From Methylobacterium thuringiense (GTDB lineage Bacteria; Pseudomonadota; Alphaproteobacteria; Rhizobiales; Beijerinckiaceae): a DNA stretch of 64,000 nt. This document shows, one piece after another, positions 21,881-31,580 of this stretch. The notes under the pieces are model-generated. The model saw nothing but the letters and a program-made list of their open reading frames with translations. It was not told the DNA's origin and did no database searches. How positions within the stretch are numbered: position 1 is the stretch's first letter; every line of letters begins with the position of its first letter. The stretch spans positions 62,001 to 126,000 of the forward strand of contig NZ_BPRA01000003.1 in NCBI RefSeq assembly GCF_022179645.1. Direction: 5' to 3'. The translations under genes and the position numbers were made by a program.

Positions 21881-22768
21881 ATGACGCATCCAGACGAAGC
21901 CGGCGTTTCGCCGGCGCCACGCACGGCCTTCGCCTCTCGCGAGTTCTTTCTGCGCGTTATCTCCGCGATCGTGCTCGGGGCCGTCGTGCTCGGCGCGCTC
22001 GTCGTGGGAGGCTGGCCGTTCGCACTGGTCTGGCTGGCCGCGGGTATCGTCGGGGCCGCCGAGTGGTTCACCATCAGCCGCACCGAACCGACCCTGGTGC
22101 TGACCCTGGCGAACGGCGCGGTGCTTGCCGTGGCTATCCTCGTCATCTTAGCGGGCGCGCCGCCCTGGCTGGTTCTCGGGGTCTTCGCACTGGGCCTCGC
22201 CGCGATGCTGGGGCTCGCCAGGGGCGACGGCTCCGCGCGCCGCAATGCCGTCGCCGGACTCCTCGGGGGCGCCGTCATCGCTGTGGTGCCGACGGTGCTC
22301 CGCGAGATGCCCGGCATCGGCCTGGTCGGGCCGGCCTGGATGTTCGCGGTGGTCTGGAGCACGGATATCATTGCGTATTTTACCGGCCGCAGCCTAGGTG
22401 GACCGAAGCTTCTGCCGCGCGTCAGCCCGAAGAAGACCTGGTCCGGCGCCCTTGGCGGCCTCGCCGCCGGCACCCTCGCGGGCCTCGCCGTCGTGCTCAT
22501 CGCGCGCGACCACGGCTGGAGCACGCTCGCCGCCCTGCCGCTCCCGGCCGTCGCGCTGGCCAGCGCCGCCGCCTCCATCGTCAGCCAAGCCGGCGACCTC
22601 CTCGAATCCGCCCTGAAACGCCGCTACGGCGTGAAGGATTCGGGACGCTCGATCCCGGGCCACGGCGGCGTGATGGATCGCCTCGACGGCTTCTTCGCCG
22701 TCGCGCTGCTGGTCGGCATCTATCTAATCTTACACGTTGTTCTGGCCCGCGAGACGCTGCCGGCCTGA
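21881..22768 (+). CDS. cdsA: Phosphatidate cytidylyltransferase
   Basis: CdsA makes CDP-diacylglycerol, the precursor of all phospholipids. The 295-residue polytopic membrane protein ends with the family signature SALKRRYGVKDSGRSIPGHG then GVMDRLDGFF. Earlier come WSTDIIAYFTGRSLGG and RVSPKKTWSGALGG. ATG 21881 was taken; the upstream extension is Arg-rich and not membrane-like. Only 132 bases separate it from frr, too few for uppS. It is followed 11 bases later by dxr. Confidence 0.94.
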   Translation: MTHPDEAGVSPAPRTAFASREFFLRVISAIVLGAVVLGALVVGGWPFALVWLAAGIVGAAEWFTISRTEPTLVLTLANGAVLAVAILVILAGAPPWLVLGVFALGLAAMLGLARGDGSARRNAVAGLLGGAVIAVVPTVLREMPGIGLVGPAWMFAVVWSTDIIAYFTGRSLGGPKLLPRVSPKKTWSGALGGLAAGTLAGLAVVLIARDHGWSTLAALPLPAVALASAAASIVSQAGDLLESALKRRYGVKDSGRSIPGHGGVMDRLDGFFAVALLVGIYLILHVVLARETLPA

Positions 22769-22779
22769 GGGGAAGAATC

Positions 22780-23955
22780 GTGCTCACCGTCTCCATCCTC
22801 GGCGCCACCGGCTCGATCGGCGCCTCCACCACCGACCTGCTCGCGCAGCATACGGACCGCTTCCGCGTCGGCTCCCTGGTCGGCGGCCGCGATGCCGCGT
22901 CCCTGGCCAAGCTCGCGCGAGAGACGAACGCCTCCTTCGCCGCCCTGGCCGACGACAGCGCCGGGCCTGCCCTGGCCGAGGCGCTCTCGGGCTCCGGCAT
23001 CCCCAACGGTGCCGGCGAGAGCGCGGTGCTGGAGGCGGTCTCGCGCGACGCCGACATCGTCGTGGCGGCGGTGAGCGGTGCGGCCGGCCTGAAGCCGACG
23101 CACGCCGCGCTTCGCCTCGGGCGCACCATCGCCCTCGCCAACAAGGAGAGCCTGGTCTGTGCCGGCGACGCCTTCATGCGCGACGCCAAGCGCTACAACT
23201 CTTTGTTGTTGCCCGTGGATTCCGAGCACAATGCCCTGGCTCAGGCGCTGGGCGGCGGCCCGGTCTCGGATGTGGCCAAGATGACGATCACGGCGTCCGG
23301 CGGCCCGTTCCGGACCTGGACGCGGGAGCGCATCCAGGCGGCGAGTGCCGCCGAGGCCGCCAAGCATCCGACCTGGTCGATGGGGATGAAGATCAACATC
23401 GATTCGGCCTCGCTGATGAACAAGGGCCTCGAACTGATCGAGGCGCATCACCTGTTCGCCATCGGGCACGACCGCCTCGACGTCATCGTCCACCCGCAAT
23501 CGATTGTGCACGGCCTCATCACCTGGCGCGACGGCGCGGTGACGGCCGGCCTCGCCATGCCGGACATGCGCGTCCCGATCGCGCATTGCCTCGGCCTCGG
23601 CGACCGCCTGTCGATCGCCCGCGGCCGGGGTCTCGATCTCGCCGCCACCGGCAGCCTGACCTTCGAACCGGCCGACGAGGAGCGCTTTCCCTGCCTCCGG
23701 ATCGCCCGCGCGGCCCTGGCCGAGGGCGGCGCCGCGCCGACGGTCATGAATGCTGCCAATGAGATCGCAGTCGCAGCCTTCATCCGCGGCGAGATTTCCT
23801 TCTACGGAATTGCCGCACTGGTCGAGCGGGCCTGCGAGCATTTCGCGCCTGCCTTCCGCACCGCCCCGGGCGACATCGACGAGGCACTGGCGATCGATGC
23901 CGAGGTACGGACCTGGTCGACGGAGAGTCTGGCCGAGACCCGCGCCGCCGGCTGA
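22780..23955 (+). CDS. dxr: 1-deoxy-D-xylulose 5-phosphate reductoisomerase
   Basis: Dxr catalyses the second step of the MEP isoprenoid pathway, using NADPH and a divalent metal. The 391-residue product starts at GTG 22780 (preceded by GAGGGGAAG) with VSILGATGSIGASTTDLLA. ALANKESLVCAG, LPVDSEHNALAQAL with metal-binding Asp/Glu, TASGGPFRTW and HPQSIVHGL are all present. It sits in the conserved cdsA-dxr-rseP order. Confidence 0.96.
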   Translation: MLTVSILGATGSIGASTTDLLAQHTDRFRVGSLVGGRDAASLAKLARETNASFAALADDSAGPALAEALSGSGIPNGAGESAVLEAVSRDADIVVAAVSGAAGLKPTHAALRLGRTIALANKESLVCAGDAFMRDAKRYNSLLLPVDSEHNALAQALGGGPVSDVAKMTITASGGPFRTWTRERIQAASAAEAAKHPTWSMGMKINIDSASLMNKGLELIEAHHLFAIGHDRLDVIVHPQSIVHGLITWRDGAVTAGLAMPDMRVPIAHCLGLGDRLSIARGRGLDLAATGSLTFEPADEERFPCLRIARAALAEGGAAPTVMNAANEIAVAAFIRGEISFYGIAALVERACEHFAPAFRTAPGDIDEALAIDAEVRTWSTESLAETRAAG

Positions 23956-24102
23956 CGGATATCGGGGACAGCGGGGAAAGCGAGCAACTGCCGGGATGGG
24001 GGCTCGCGAACGGGTGCGGGCCGTGCGACGATCCGGGATTGCCGCCGCACTTGCATCCGTGTGCCGACCGGATCACGAAAGCCGCGGCGAGGGGATGGAA
24101 CG

Positions 24103-25263
24103 ATGGAATTTCTGACCGCCATGAGCGGCACGGCGGCGGGCTTCTTCAGCGCGCTCCTCACCTTTCTCGTCGTGCTCACGATCGTGGTCTTCGTCCACGA
24201 GATGGGCCACTTCCTGGTCGGACGCTGGTGCGGCGTCGGCGTCCATGCCTTCTCGATCGGTTTCGGGCCGGAAATCGTCGGCTTCAACGACCGGCACGGC
24301 ACCCGCTGGAAGCTCTGCGCCATCCCACTCGGTGGCTACGTCAAGTTCGTCGGCGACGCCAACGGCGCCAGCGTGCCGGACCCGGAAGCCATCGCGAAGA
24401 TGGATCCGCACGAGCGGGCCATCAGCTTCCCGACCCAGTCCGTCGCCAAGCGTGCCGCCATCGTCGCGGCCGGGCCGATCGCCAACTTCATCCTGGCAAT
24501 CGCCGTCTACAGCAGCGCGATCTGGATTGCCGGCCGCTACGAAATCCCGCCACGCGTCGACGCGGTGATGCCGAACAGCGCCGCCGCGCGCGCCGGCTTC
24601 GAGCCCGGCGACGTCATCAAGGCGATCGACGGTAAGTTGGTCGGCACATTCAACGGGATGCAGCGGATCGTCTCGACCAACGCCGATTCGAATCTCGTCT
24701 TCACCGTCGAGCGCGCCGGCGCCGAGACTCGGCTCACCGCCAAGCCGGAAGTCTACGAGGAGACGACGCCGTTCGGCCGCCATCGCCTCGGCCGCCTCGG
24801 CATCCAGGGTCCGAAGGGCAACGAGGGCAAGGTGGTCCGTTACGGGCCGCTCGATTCGCTCGCGTTCGGCTCGCAGGAAACCTATTTCATCGTCGAGCGC
24901 ACCATCAACTTCCTCGGCAAGCTCGTCACGGGACGGGAATCGGTCGACCAGCTCTCCGGTCCCATCGGCATCGCGCGGGTCTCCGGCGAGGTCGCCCGGG
25001 TCGGCGGTGTCGGCGGCATCATCAACTGGATCGCATTCCTGTCGGTCTCGATCGGCCTGCTCAACCTCTTTCCGATCCCGCTCCTCGATGGCGGTCACCT
25101 GCTGTTCTATGCCTGCGAGGCGATCCGCGGCCGTCCGCTGAGCGAGCGCGTGCAGGAAATCGGCTTCCGCATCGGCCTCGCGCTGGTTCTGATGCTGATG
25201 CTGTTCGCGACCAAGAACGACATTTTCAATGCGGTCGCATCCTGGAGTCCCCGCGGGACCTGA
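24103..25263 (+). CDS. rseP: Site-2 intramembrane protease RseP
   Basis: The 386-residue zinc metalloprotease carries HEMGHFLVGRW in its first helix, a PDZ domain around 150-230 (VMPNSAAARAGFEPGDVIKA) and LFPIPLLDGGHLLFY in the C-terminal membrane part. It cleaves anti-sigma factors and signal-peptide remnants in the inner membrane. Start ATG 24103 follows GGCGAGGGG. Conserved position between dxr and bamA. Confidence 0.95.
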   Translation: MEFLTAMSGTAAGFFSALLTFLVVLTIVVFVHEMGHFLVGRWCGVGVHAFSIGFGPEIVGFNDRHGTRWKLCAIPLGGYVKFVGDANGASVPDPEAIAKMDPHERAISFPTQSVAKRAAIVAAGPIANFILAIAVYSSAIWIAGRYEIPPRVDAVMPNSAAARAGFEPGDVIKAIDGKLVGTFNGMQRIVSTNADSNLVFTVERAGAETRLTAKPEVYEETTPFGRHRLGRLGIQGPKGNEGKVVRYGPLDSLAFGSQETYFIVERTINFLGKLVTGRESVDQLSGPIGIARVSGEVARVGGVGGIINWIAFLSVSIGLLNLFPIPLLDGGHLLFYACEAIRGRPLSERVQEIGFRIGLALVLMLMLFATKNDIFNAVASWSPRGT

Positions 25264-25614
25264 GCCGGGAGTGCAGGACCGGCGGGCTTGGCGTTATCGG
25301 CTTGCCCGCCACGAAAAAGTCCAAAAACCAACCGTTCACGAACCCTGAAGAAGCGCCGAGGCTTTTCGAAAAAGCCTCGGCGCTTCCGATGTTTACGGGG
25401 CGTTCACCCTGTCGTGAAATCGTGCGGAACTCCCCTGCATCGTTAAGTTGCCCGAAGGCCACGACCCGCCAAAATCCCTTTGGGTCGTCCCTGTAGCCGT
25501 TGCTTCGCTTCGGAATCCCGATAGAAGCGTGGCTGGGACCAGAAGGCGTTACGCTGCAAAAGCGGACGTCTGCGGGTGCGAACCCGTACTGATAATAAAG
25601 AGACGGGCGAATAC
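25264..25614 (+). other. rseP-bamA spacer with two hairpins
   Basis: No gene is evident in this 351-base spacer. GGCGGGC (25281-25287) pairs with GCCCGCC (25304-25310), followed by ACGAAAAAG, and could end rseP transcription. A perfect 17-bp stem, GAAGCGCCGAGGCTTTT / AAAAGCCTCGGCGCTTC with a 3-base loop, spans 25350-25386. The remaining 200 bases likely carry the bamA promoter and leader. Confidence 0.6.
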
Positions 25615-28170
25615 ATGATCTCGATGACGGGGAAGCGCCGGCGCAAGTCGGCGGAGCGGACCATCGGACTGATCGCCACCGCAGCTGTCGGCGTCGTTCT
25701 GAGCGGCGCGGCATTCGCGCAGCAGATCGTCGTCGAAGGCAACCGCCGGGTCGAATCGGATACCATCCGCTCCTACGTGACCGGGACGGCCTCCGGGTCG
25801 CCCGAGGAGGCGCGGCGAAACCTGCTCTCCACCGGCCTGTTTTCCGATGTCCAGGTTTCTGCGCGCGGTGGGACCACCGTTGTTCGTGTGCGTGAGAACA
25901 ACATCATCGGCCGCGTGGTCTTCGAGGGTAACAAGAAGCTCGAGAAGGCGACGCTCCAGGGCGTCGTCGAGTCGAAGGACCGCGGTGCGCTCAGCAACGC
26001 CGTGATCGCCGCCGACGTCGAGCGCATCCGCGAGACCTACCGCCGCTCGGGCCGCGGCGGCGCGAAGGTGACCTACCGTCTGGTCGATCTTCCGAACGGC
26101 CGCACCGACGTGGTGTTCCAGGTCGACGAGGGCGACAAGACCGGCGTGCGCCAGATCGCGTTCGTGAACAACAACGTCTACTCGGAATCGACCCTCAAGG
26201 GTCTGATGACCACCTCCGAGATGAACTTCCTGAGCTTCATCAAGACCTCCGACGTCTACGATCCCGATCGCATCGCCTCCGATCTCGAGATCGTCCGCCG
26301 CTACTACCTCCGCAACGGCTACGCCGACTTCCGCGTCGTCTCGGCCGATGCCCGCTACGTCGACGGTGACGGCGAGGCCGGCTGGGTCGTCACGGTGACG
26401 GTCGAAGAGGGCGAGCAGTACACCGTCGGCGCCGTCTCGGTGGACAGCCGCGTGCCCGGCGTCGACCAGGGCGCCCTCGACGGCGAGATCCGCGCCCAGG
26501 TCGGCGACGTCTACAATGCCGAGAACGTCGAGAAGACGCTCTCGGGCGTTACCACTGAGGTCAACCGCCAGGGCTATCCCTTCGCCCAGGTCCGCCCCAC
26601 CGGCCAACGCGATCGCAACACCCATCAGGTGGCGCTCGGCTTCGTCGTCGAGGACGGCCCGCGCGTCTACATCGAGCGCATCAACGTGCGTGGCAACACC
26701 CGCACGCGGGACTACGTCATCCGCCGCGAGCTCGATCTCGGCGAGGGCGACGCCTACAACCGGGTGCTGGTCGACCGTGCCGAGCGCCGGCTGAACGGGC
26801 TCGGCTTCTTCAAGAAGGTGCGCTTCTCCAACGAGCCCGGTTCGGCCCCCGACCGTGTCGTCGTGAACATCGACGTCGAGGATCAGCCCACGGGGTCGTT
26901 CTCGGTCTCGGGCGGTTACTCGACCCAGGACGGCATCATCGGCGAAGTCTCGGTCTCGGAGTCGAACTTCCTCGGCCGCGGCCAGTACGTGCGCATCGCC
27001 GGCACCGGCGGCCAGTACGCCAAGGGCGTCGACTTCTCGTTCACCGAGCCGTACTTCCTCGGCTACCGCCTCGCGGCCGGCTTCGATGCCTTCTACAAGT
27101 ATTCGGACCTGACCCGGTTCTCGCGCTACGAGACCACGGTCTATGGCGGCCAGCTCCGCATCGGCCTGCCGATCACGCAGGAACTCGGCGTGACGTTCCG
27201 TTACTCGCTGTACAACACCGAGCTGACGGTCCCGAACACGATCAAGCGGCCCTACAACGACTGCTCGATCCCGATTCCGGGCTACACGCTGGGGCAGGAT
27301 GGGCAACCTATCACTGCCGGTTCCGCTAACGGACCGCCGCTATATCCGAACTGCGCCTATGACGGCGAGGCTTCGATCGCTCTAAAGGGCTCTCAGGGTA
27401 ACACGCTGACCTCGCTCGTCGGTGCGACGCTCGCCTATTCGACGCTGGACAACATCGCCCGGCCCACCAACGGCTTCTACGGCGAGATCAAGCCCGACAT
27501 CGCCGGTCTCGGCGGCGACTCGAAGTTCTTCCGCGTCACGGGTGATGCCCGTTACTACAAGGAACTCTACGAGGACGTCGTCGGCTTCGTCCGTATCCAG
27601 GGCGGTCACATCTCGGCCCTCAACGACGAGCCGCTCCGCATCACCGACCAGTTCTTCCTCGGCCCGTCGCTCGTTCGCGGCTTCGCCCCGAACGGTATCG
27701 GCCCGCGTGACGTCGGAACGACCGACGCCCGCTCGAACGCCATCGGCGGCACCACCTATTTCGGCGGCACCCTCGAAGTTCAGTTCCCGATCCCCTTCAT
27801 CCCGAAGGATCTCGGCCTGAAGGGCGCCGTGTTCGCCGATGCCGGTACCCTGTTCGGCTACAGCGGTCAGACGCAGTTCAACGTCAACGGCGACGCCCTC
27901 ATCAACGGCATCGGCCCCGGCGGCCGCTGCAACTTCACCAGCATCGGTACCGGCGCGATCAGGGTCGAGCCGGAATGCGTGAACGTGCGCGACAAGCCCA
28001 CGATCCGCTCTTCGGTCGGCGCCTCGATTCTCTGGAACTCGCCGCTCGGACCGATCCGCTTCGACTACGCCTACGCGCTCAGCAAGGACGAGGGCGTTCA
28101 GACGGCCTTCGGCCGCGTCGGCAAAGACCAGATCCAGGCCTTCCGCTTTTCGGGTGGTTCGCGCTTCTGA
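25615..28170 (+). CDS. bamA: Outer membrane protein assembly factor BamA
   Basis: BamA folds and inserts beta-barrel proteins into the outer membrane. The 851-residue protein has a signal peptide ending SGAAFA, five POTRA domains over about residues 35-430 (IVVEGNRRVESDTIRSYV; VRGNTRTRDYVIRRELDLGE in POTRA5) and a C-terminal barrel from about 430 (GSFSVSGGYSTQDGIIGEVS; LGPSLVRGFAPNGIGPRD in loop 6 with its RGF motif), ending in an aromatic-rich strand at SGGSRF. Located between rseP and lpxD as is typical. Confidence 0.96.
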   Translation: MISMTGKRRRKSAERTIGLIATAAVGVVLSGAAFAQQIVVEGNRRVESDTIRSYVTGTASGSPEEARRNLLSTGLFSDVQVSARGGTTVVRVRENNIIGRVVFEGNKKLEKATLQGVVESKDRGALSNAVIAADVERIRETYRRSGRGGAKVTYRLVDLPNGRTDVVFQVDEGDKTGVRQIAFVNNNVYSESTLKGLMTTSEMNFLSFIKTSDVYDPDRIASDLEIVRRYYLRNGYADFRVVSADARYVDGDGEAGWVVTVTVEEGEQYTVGAVSVDSRVPGVDQGALDGEIRAQVGDVYNAENVEKTLSGVTTEVNRQGYPFAQVRPTGQRDRNTHQVALGFVVEDGPRVYIERINVRGNTRTRDYVIRRELDLGEGDAYNRVLVDRAERRLNGLGFFKKVRFSNEPGSAPDRVVVNIDVEDQPTGSFSVSGGYSTQDGIIGEVSVSESNFLGRGQYVRIAGTGGQYAKGVDFSFTEPYFLGYRLAAGFDAFYKYSDLTRFSRYETTVYGGQLRIGLPITQELGVTFRYSLYNTELTVPNTIKRPYNDCSIPIPGYTLGQDGQPITAGSANGPPLYPNCAYDGEASIALKGSQGNTLTSLVGATLAYSTLDNIARPTNGFYGEIKPDIAGLGGDSKFFRVTGDARYYKELYEDVVGFVRIQGGHISALNDEPLRITDQFFLGPSLVRGFAPNGIGPRDVGTTDARSNAIGGTTYFGGTLEVQFPIPFIPKDLGLKGAVFADAGTLFGYSGQTQFNVNGDALINGIGPGGRCNFTSIGTGAIRVEPECVNVRDKPTIRSSVGASILWNSPLGPIRFDYAYALSKDEGVQTAFGRVGKDQIQAFRFSGGSRF

Positions 28171-28216
28171 TCTCAACGACGCACCGCCCGGTCTCCGGGC
28201 GGCGGCAATCTCTGCA

Positions 28217-28249
28217 GAAGCCCGGAAACGCCAGTCGTTTCCGGGCTTC
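28217..28249 (+). terminator. Hairpin terminator after bamA
   Basis: A 14-bp perfect stem GAAGCCCGGAAACG / CGTTTCCGGGCTTC with a 5-base loop, 46 bases after bamA. The tail GTCGTTT is only weakly T-rich. Confidence 0.6.
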
Positions 28250-28383
28250 GTCGTTTCTGGCGGACCCGCATTCCCTCACGGTAGAGCGGAAGCGACGTCG
28301 CTCGAAAATGCTCCTGGTTGTTGGAATTCCTGCCGTTCCATGGTCTTGGACCGGATGACCGCAGCAACCACCGTGATCGCCTG

Positions 28384-29445
28384 ATGTCGGACCGCGCCTT
28401 CTTCACGACCAACGGCACGCTGAGCCTCGCCGACATCGCCGAGGCCGCCGGGATCCCGTTACCCGAAGGCGCCGACCCTGCCGCAATCGTCACCGGAGCG
28501 GCCCCGCTCGAAAGCGCTGGGCCGGACGATCTCGCCTATATGGACAATGCCAAATACGGCGATGCGCTGGCGCAGACCCGGGCCAGGGTCTGTCTGGTCT
28601 CGAAGCGTTTCTCGGCACGCGTCCCTGCCGGAACCGTCGCGCTCGTCGTGCGCGACCCTTACCGCGTCTATGCGGCGCTCCTCGGACGACTCCATCCCGA
28701 CGCGCTGCGGCCGGGGTCGCTGTTCGGATCGGCTGGCGTCTCTCTGGGTGCGCATGTCCATCCCGAGGCACGCCTCGAAGACGGCGTACGCGTCGATCCG
28801 GGCGCCGTGATCGGACCGGGTGCCGAGATCGGATCGGGCAGCGTGATCGGACCTGGGGCAGCCGTCGGTCCGAACGTCTGCATCGGGCGGGACTCGTCCG
28901 TCGGCGCGGGCGCGACCTTGACGAATGCGCTCGTCGGAAACCGCGTCATCATCCATCCCGGCGTTCGGATCGGCCAGGACGGCTTCGGCTTCGCCATGGG
29001 CGCGGCCGGCCATCTCAAGGTGCCGCAGATCGGCCGGGTCATCATCCAGGACGACGTCGAGATCGGTGCCAACACCACGATCGACCGCGGTGCGAGCCGC
29101 GACACCGTGATCGGCGAGGGCACCAAGATCGATAATCTCGTCCAGATCGCCCACAACGTGGTGATCGGGCGGCATTGTGTGATCGTCTCCGGTGTCGGCA
29201 TTTCCGGATCGACGACGCTGGAAGATTACGTGGTGCTCGGCGGGCAGGTCGGCGTGGTCGGCCACGTGCGCATCGGTATGGGCTCGCAGATCGCCGGGTC
29301 GTCCAACGTCAACCGCGACGTTCCGCCGGGATCGCGCTGGGGCGGAACGCCGGCGAAGCCCGTGCGCACTTGGTTCCGGGAACTCACCACGCTGGCGCGC
29401 CTCGCCGAGCGGGCTGGAGACAAGGGCGCTGAACCCGAGGCATGA
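28384..29445 (+). CDS. lpxD: UDP-3-O-(3-hydroxyacyl)glucosamine N-acyltransferase
   Basis: LpxD adds the N-linked acyl chain in lipid A synthesis. The 353-residue trimeric enzyme has the N-terminal uridine-binding domain ([18 protein letters not shown]) and a left-handed beta-helix of hexapeptide repeats from about 105, including [13 protein letters not shown] with the catalytic His and [16 protein letters not shown] 28384 was chosen from the N-domain fold. In most relatives fabZ-lpxA follow; here the cluster ends and a palindromic repeat follows. Confidence 0.95.
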   Translation: MSDRAFFTTNGTLSLADIAEAAGIPLPEGADPAAIVTGAAPLESAGPDDLAYMDNAKYGDALAQTRARVCLVSKRFSARVPAGTVALVVRDPYRVYAALLGRLHPDALRPGSLFGSAGVSLGAHVHPEARLEDGVRVDPGAVIGPGAEIGSGSVIGPGAAVGPNVCIGRDSSVGAGATLTNALVGNRVIIHPGVRIGQDGFGFAMGAAGHLKVPQIGRVIIQDDVEIGANTTIDRGASRDTVIGEGTKIDNLVQIAHNVVIGRHCVIVSGVGISGSTTLEDYVVLGGQVGVVGHVRIGMGSQIAGSSNVNRDVPPGSRWGGTPAKPVRTWFRELTTLARLAERAGDKGAEPEA

Positions 29446-29459
29446 TCGATTCAAAAGTT

Positions 29460-29511
29460 TAGAGCAGGCTTCGCGCGAAAAACCGTCGCCACTTTTTCGC
29501 AGCCTGCTCTA
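29460..29511. repeat. Hyphomicrobiales-type intergenic palindrome
   Basis: Outer arms TAGAGCAGGCT / AGCCTGCTCTA (perfect, 11 bp) enclose inner arms GCGAAAAA / TTTTTCGC around ACCGTCGCCAC. The layout matches the widespread element of this order with GAGCA...TGCTC outer arms and a short CCG(T/C)... core. It lies between convergent lpxD and the WcbI-like gene and may double as a terminator for both. Confidence 0.75.
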
Positions 29512-29514
29512 GCG

Positions 29515-30528
29515 TCAGGCGGCGTCGAATAGGGCTCGAATCTCAGGCGCACCGGACCAGTGCTCGGTCCGGTGGCAGGTCAGCCGCGTCTTCGGCATCG
29601 TGTCGTAGAGCGCGAGGCTCCCTGCGATGAAGGTCTGCAGATCCAGCATCGACGGGGCCGCACCGGGCGCCGTACGCTGCTTGAACGTGTAGGAGCCGGC
29701 CAGTCCATACACGTCGGCGATCGGCGGATAGATCGGCCAGATCACGTCGTCGAGCAGGTCGTCGACCAGATAGGCGTCGACGGACAGATCGGCGGGGGCG
29801 AGATCGGCGTCGCGCGCGAGTCGCGCTGCGAGATCCGCCAGCACGAACAGCTTCGGATGGTTGATCGCATGCATGAACGCGCCCCTGCGCGACCAGCGCA
29901 GGATCTCCGGCGTAAGGTCGACGCCGACGGCTCGGCTCGATCGTGCCAGGTCCTCGGCAGACAGTTGCCAGCCATCGAGATAGCCGAGGGCGGCGAAGGT
30001 CTGTTCGCGAAACAGCCGGACGATGCGCGCGGCGGATACGCCGCGCAGGTATCCGAACAGGGTGATGGCCGAGTGGTAAGTGTGGAGCGGGGAGGGGACG
30101 AGGGCCGCCTCCGCCCCCGAGCCGAGATCGCCGACATAGACCATGTCGGGATGAAAGGCCGGAAACACGATTGCCGGAAACAGCCGTGCCTGCGGCAGCA
30201 GTTCGACGAGTTCTGCGGAGCCGCCGTCGCGAAAGCGTCCCGTCAGGAAGGGCTGTGAAAAGACGTGGTCGTAGGCCCTCAAACTCTCGGCGAAGGCACT
30301 CAGGCTGCGCCGACCCTTGCCGAGCGTACCGATCGGCATCAGGTCGACGCGGGCATTCGGCAGCAGCACGGTCAGCGAGCGTGCGACGCCGCGGGCCTGG
30401 CAATTGCCGATCACTGCGATCCGCGGCCCGGTCCGCCCGGCCGAAGCGTTTCGCGCGACGACGGTGGTCCAGGGCAGGAGGGCGCGGCCACGACGCAGCG
30501 CCCGCCTGCCGGTCTCCAAGAGAGCCAC
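29515..30528 (-). CDS. WcbI-like polysaccharide biosynthesis putative acetyltransferase
   Basis: The 337-residue soluble protein has IAVIGNCQARGVARSLTVLL near residue 35 (the GNCQ motif of WcbI-type proteins), FPAFHPDMVYVG in the middle and MHAINHPKLFVLADLA towards the C terminus. WcbI proteins are SGNH-like and linked to capsule decoration. No Met precedes the fold, so GTG at 30528 was chosen; it lies 8 bases after the stop of the upstream phosphatase, suggesting one operon. The substrate is unknown. Confidence 0.7.
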   Translation of the reverse strand: MALLETGRRALRRGRALLPWTTVVARNASAGRTGPRIAVIGNCQARGVARSLTVLLPNARVDLMPIGTLGKGRRSLSAFAESLRAYDHVFSQPFLTGRFRDGGSAELVELLPQARLFPAIVFPAFHPDMVYVGDLGSGAEAALVPSPLHTYHSAITLFGYLRGVSAARIVRLFREQTFAALGYLDGWQLSAEDLARSSRAVGVDLTPEILRWSRRGAFMHAINHPKLFVLADLAARLARDADLAPADLSVDAYLVDDLLDDVIWPIYPPIADVYGLAGSYTFKQRTAPGAAPSMLDLQTFIAGSLALYDTMPKTRLTCHRTEHWSGAPEIRALFDAA

Positions 30529-30535
30529 GCCGCGC

Positions 30536-31261
30536 CTATTCGCGCTTGATGACGCGGTCGACCACGAGATCCGACCAGAAGCCCGGCCGGAAATCGCGCT
30601 TGAGCGCCTCGGGATCATAGTCGTGCTCGACCCAGTCGAGGAAACTTCGGCCGCGCGCCTCGCCCTCGCGCAGGTAGGTAGCGAAGAAGGCGTCGAGGAT
30701 GCCGGTCTTGGCGAAGCGGAAATGGCCGTAGCGCGGCGAGAGCTGCGCCGCCGCTTCCCGCACGGAGACGCCCTCATGCAGGATCAGGAACAATGCGGCG
30801 CCAAGTCCGGCCCGGTCCGCGCCGGACTTGCAGTGCATCACGGCGGGATACTCGACGCCCGCGAAAAAGTCCTTGGCCGCGAGGATGGTCTCCTTGGCCG
30901 GAGCCTCCCGCGAGCGCAGCACGAACTCGACGAGCTTGAGGCCCTGGCGCTCGCAGGCCTCGCGTTGAAGAGGCCAGGAGCCATGCTCGCGCCCACCGCG
31001 CAGCGAGATCACGCTGCGCACGCCCTGCCGCTTGAACCAGGCGAGTTGGTGCGGGCTGGGCTGGGCCGATCGCCAGATGATCCCGCTGCCGACGCGGTGC
31101 CGGTTGAGATAGGCGAGCCGGAACACACCGTGGTCGACGAGCAGCATGTTCGCCCAGGCCCCGGCCCGCGAGAGCGTTCCGACGATCGGCCGCTCGAACT
31201 TCGCGATGCGCGCCATGCGCCGCGCGTAGCGCGTTTCGGGAGGGAGGAAGCGGTTGAACAC
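30536..31261 (-). CDS. Dual-specificity/tyrosine-type protein phosphatase
   Basis: The 241-residue product has the Cys-X5-Arg active site in VMHCKSGADRAGLGAALFLI and an upstream WPD-like region with ISLRGGREHGSWPLQ. Its C terminus (FLDWVEHDYDPEALKRDFRP) is shared by alphaproteobacterial homologues. The start is uncertain: GTG 31261 gives VFNRFLPPETRYARR, while ATG 31216 would give 226 residues; no clear Shine-Dalgarno supports either. It is followed by the WcbI-like gene, a pairing that hints at polysaccharide control through phosphotyrosine or lipid/sugar dephosphorylation (inference). Confidence 0.75.
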   Translation of the reverse strand: MFNRFLPPETRYARRMARIAKFERPIVGTLSRAGAWANMLLVDHGVFRLAYLNRHRVGSGIIWRSAQPSPHQLAWFKRQGVRSVISLRGGREHGSWPLQREACERQGLKLVEFVLRSREAPAKETILAAKDFFAGVEYPAVMHCKSGADRAGLGAALFLILHEGVSVREAAAQLSPRYGHFRFAKTGILDAFFATYLREGEARGRSFLDWVEHDYDPEALKRDFRPGFWSDLVVDRVIKRE

Positions 31262-31580
31262 CAGGACCGGTCGCGGGCGTCTCGGCAGGGTTTGCCGGCG
31301 CCGCTCTAACAGGCAGCCGGTCACCCGACAACGCGCATGTCCGTTCGTCGCAGGACCGTTGGCGGCCCGAACGATGCCCGGTCTGCATCCGTCCTCACCA
31401 AGTGGCGATGCTCTCGTGCCGATCCGGACGCGAACCGCCCCGCTTCGGCCCAGATTCACCATGCTGTCGCCCCATAAAAGCCGGGCGGGCCCGGCTGTCT
31501 GATGCACGGCGAATGCTATCGGCCCGACGCGATCAAGGCGGGGCAAGCATCCGCAAGGCGACGAGGGGCCGACTGACCGC

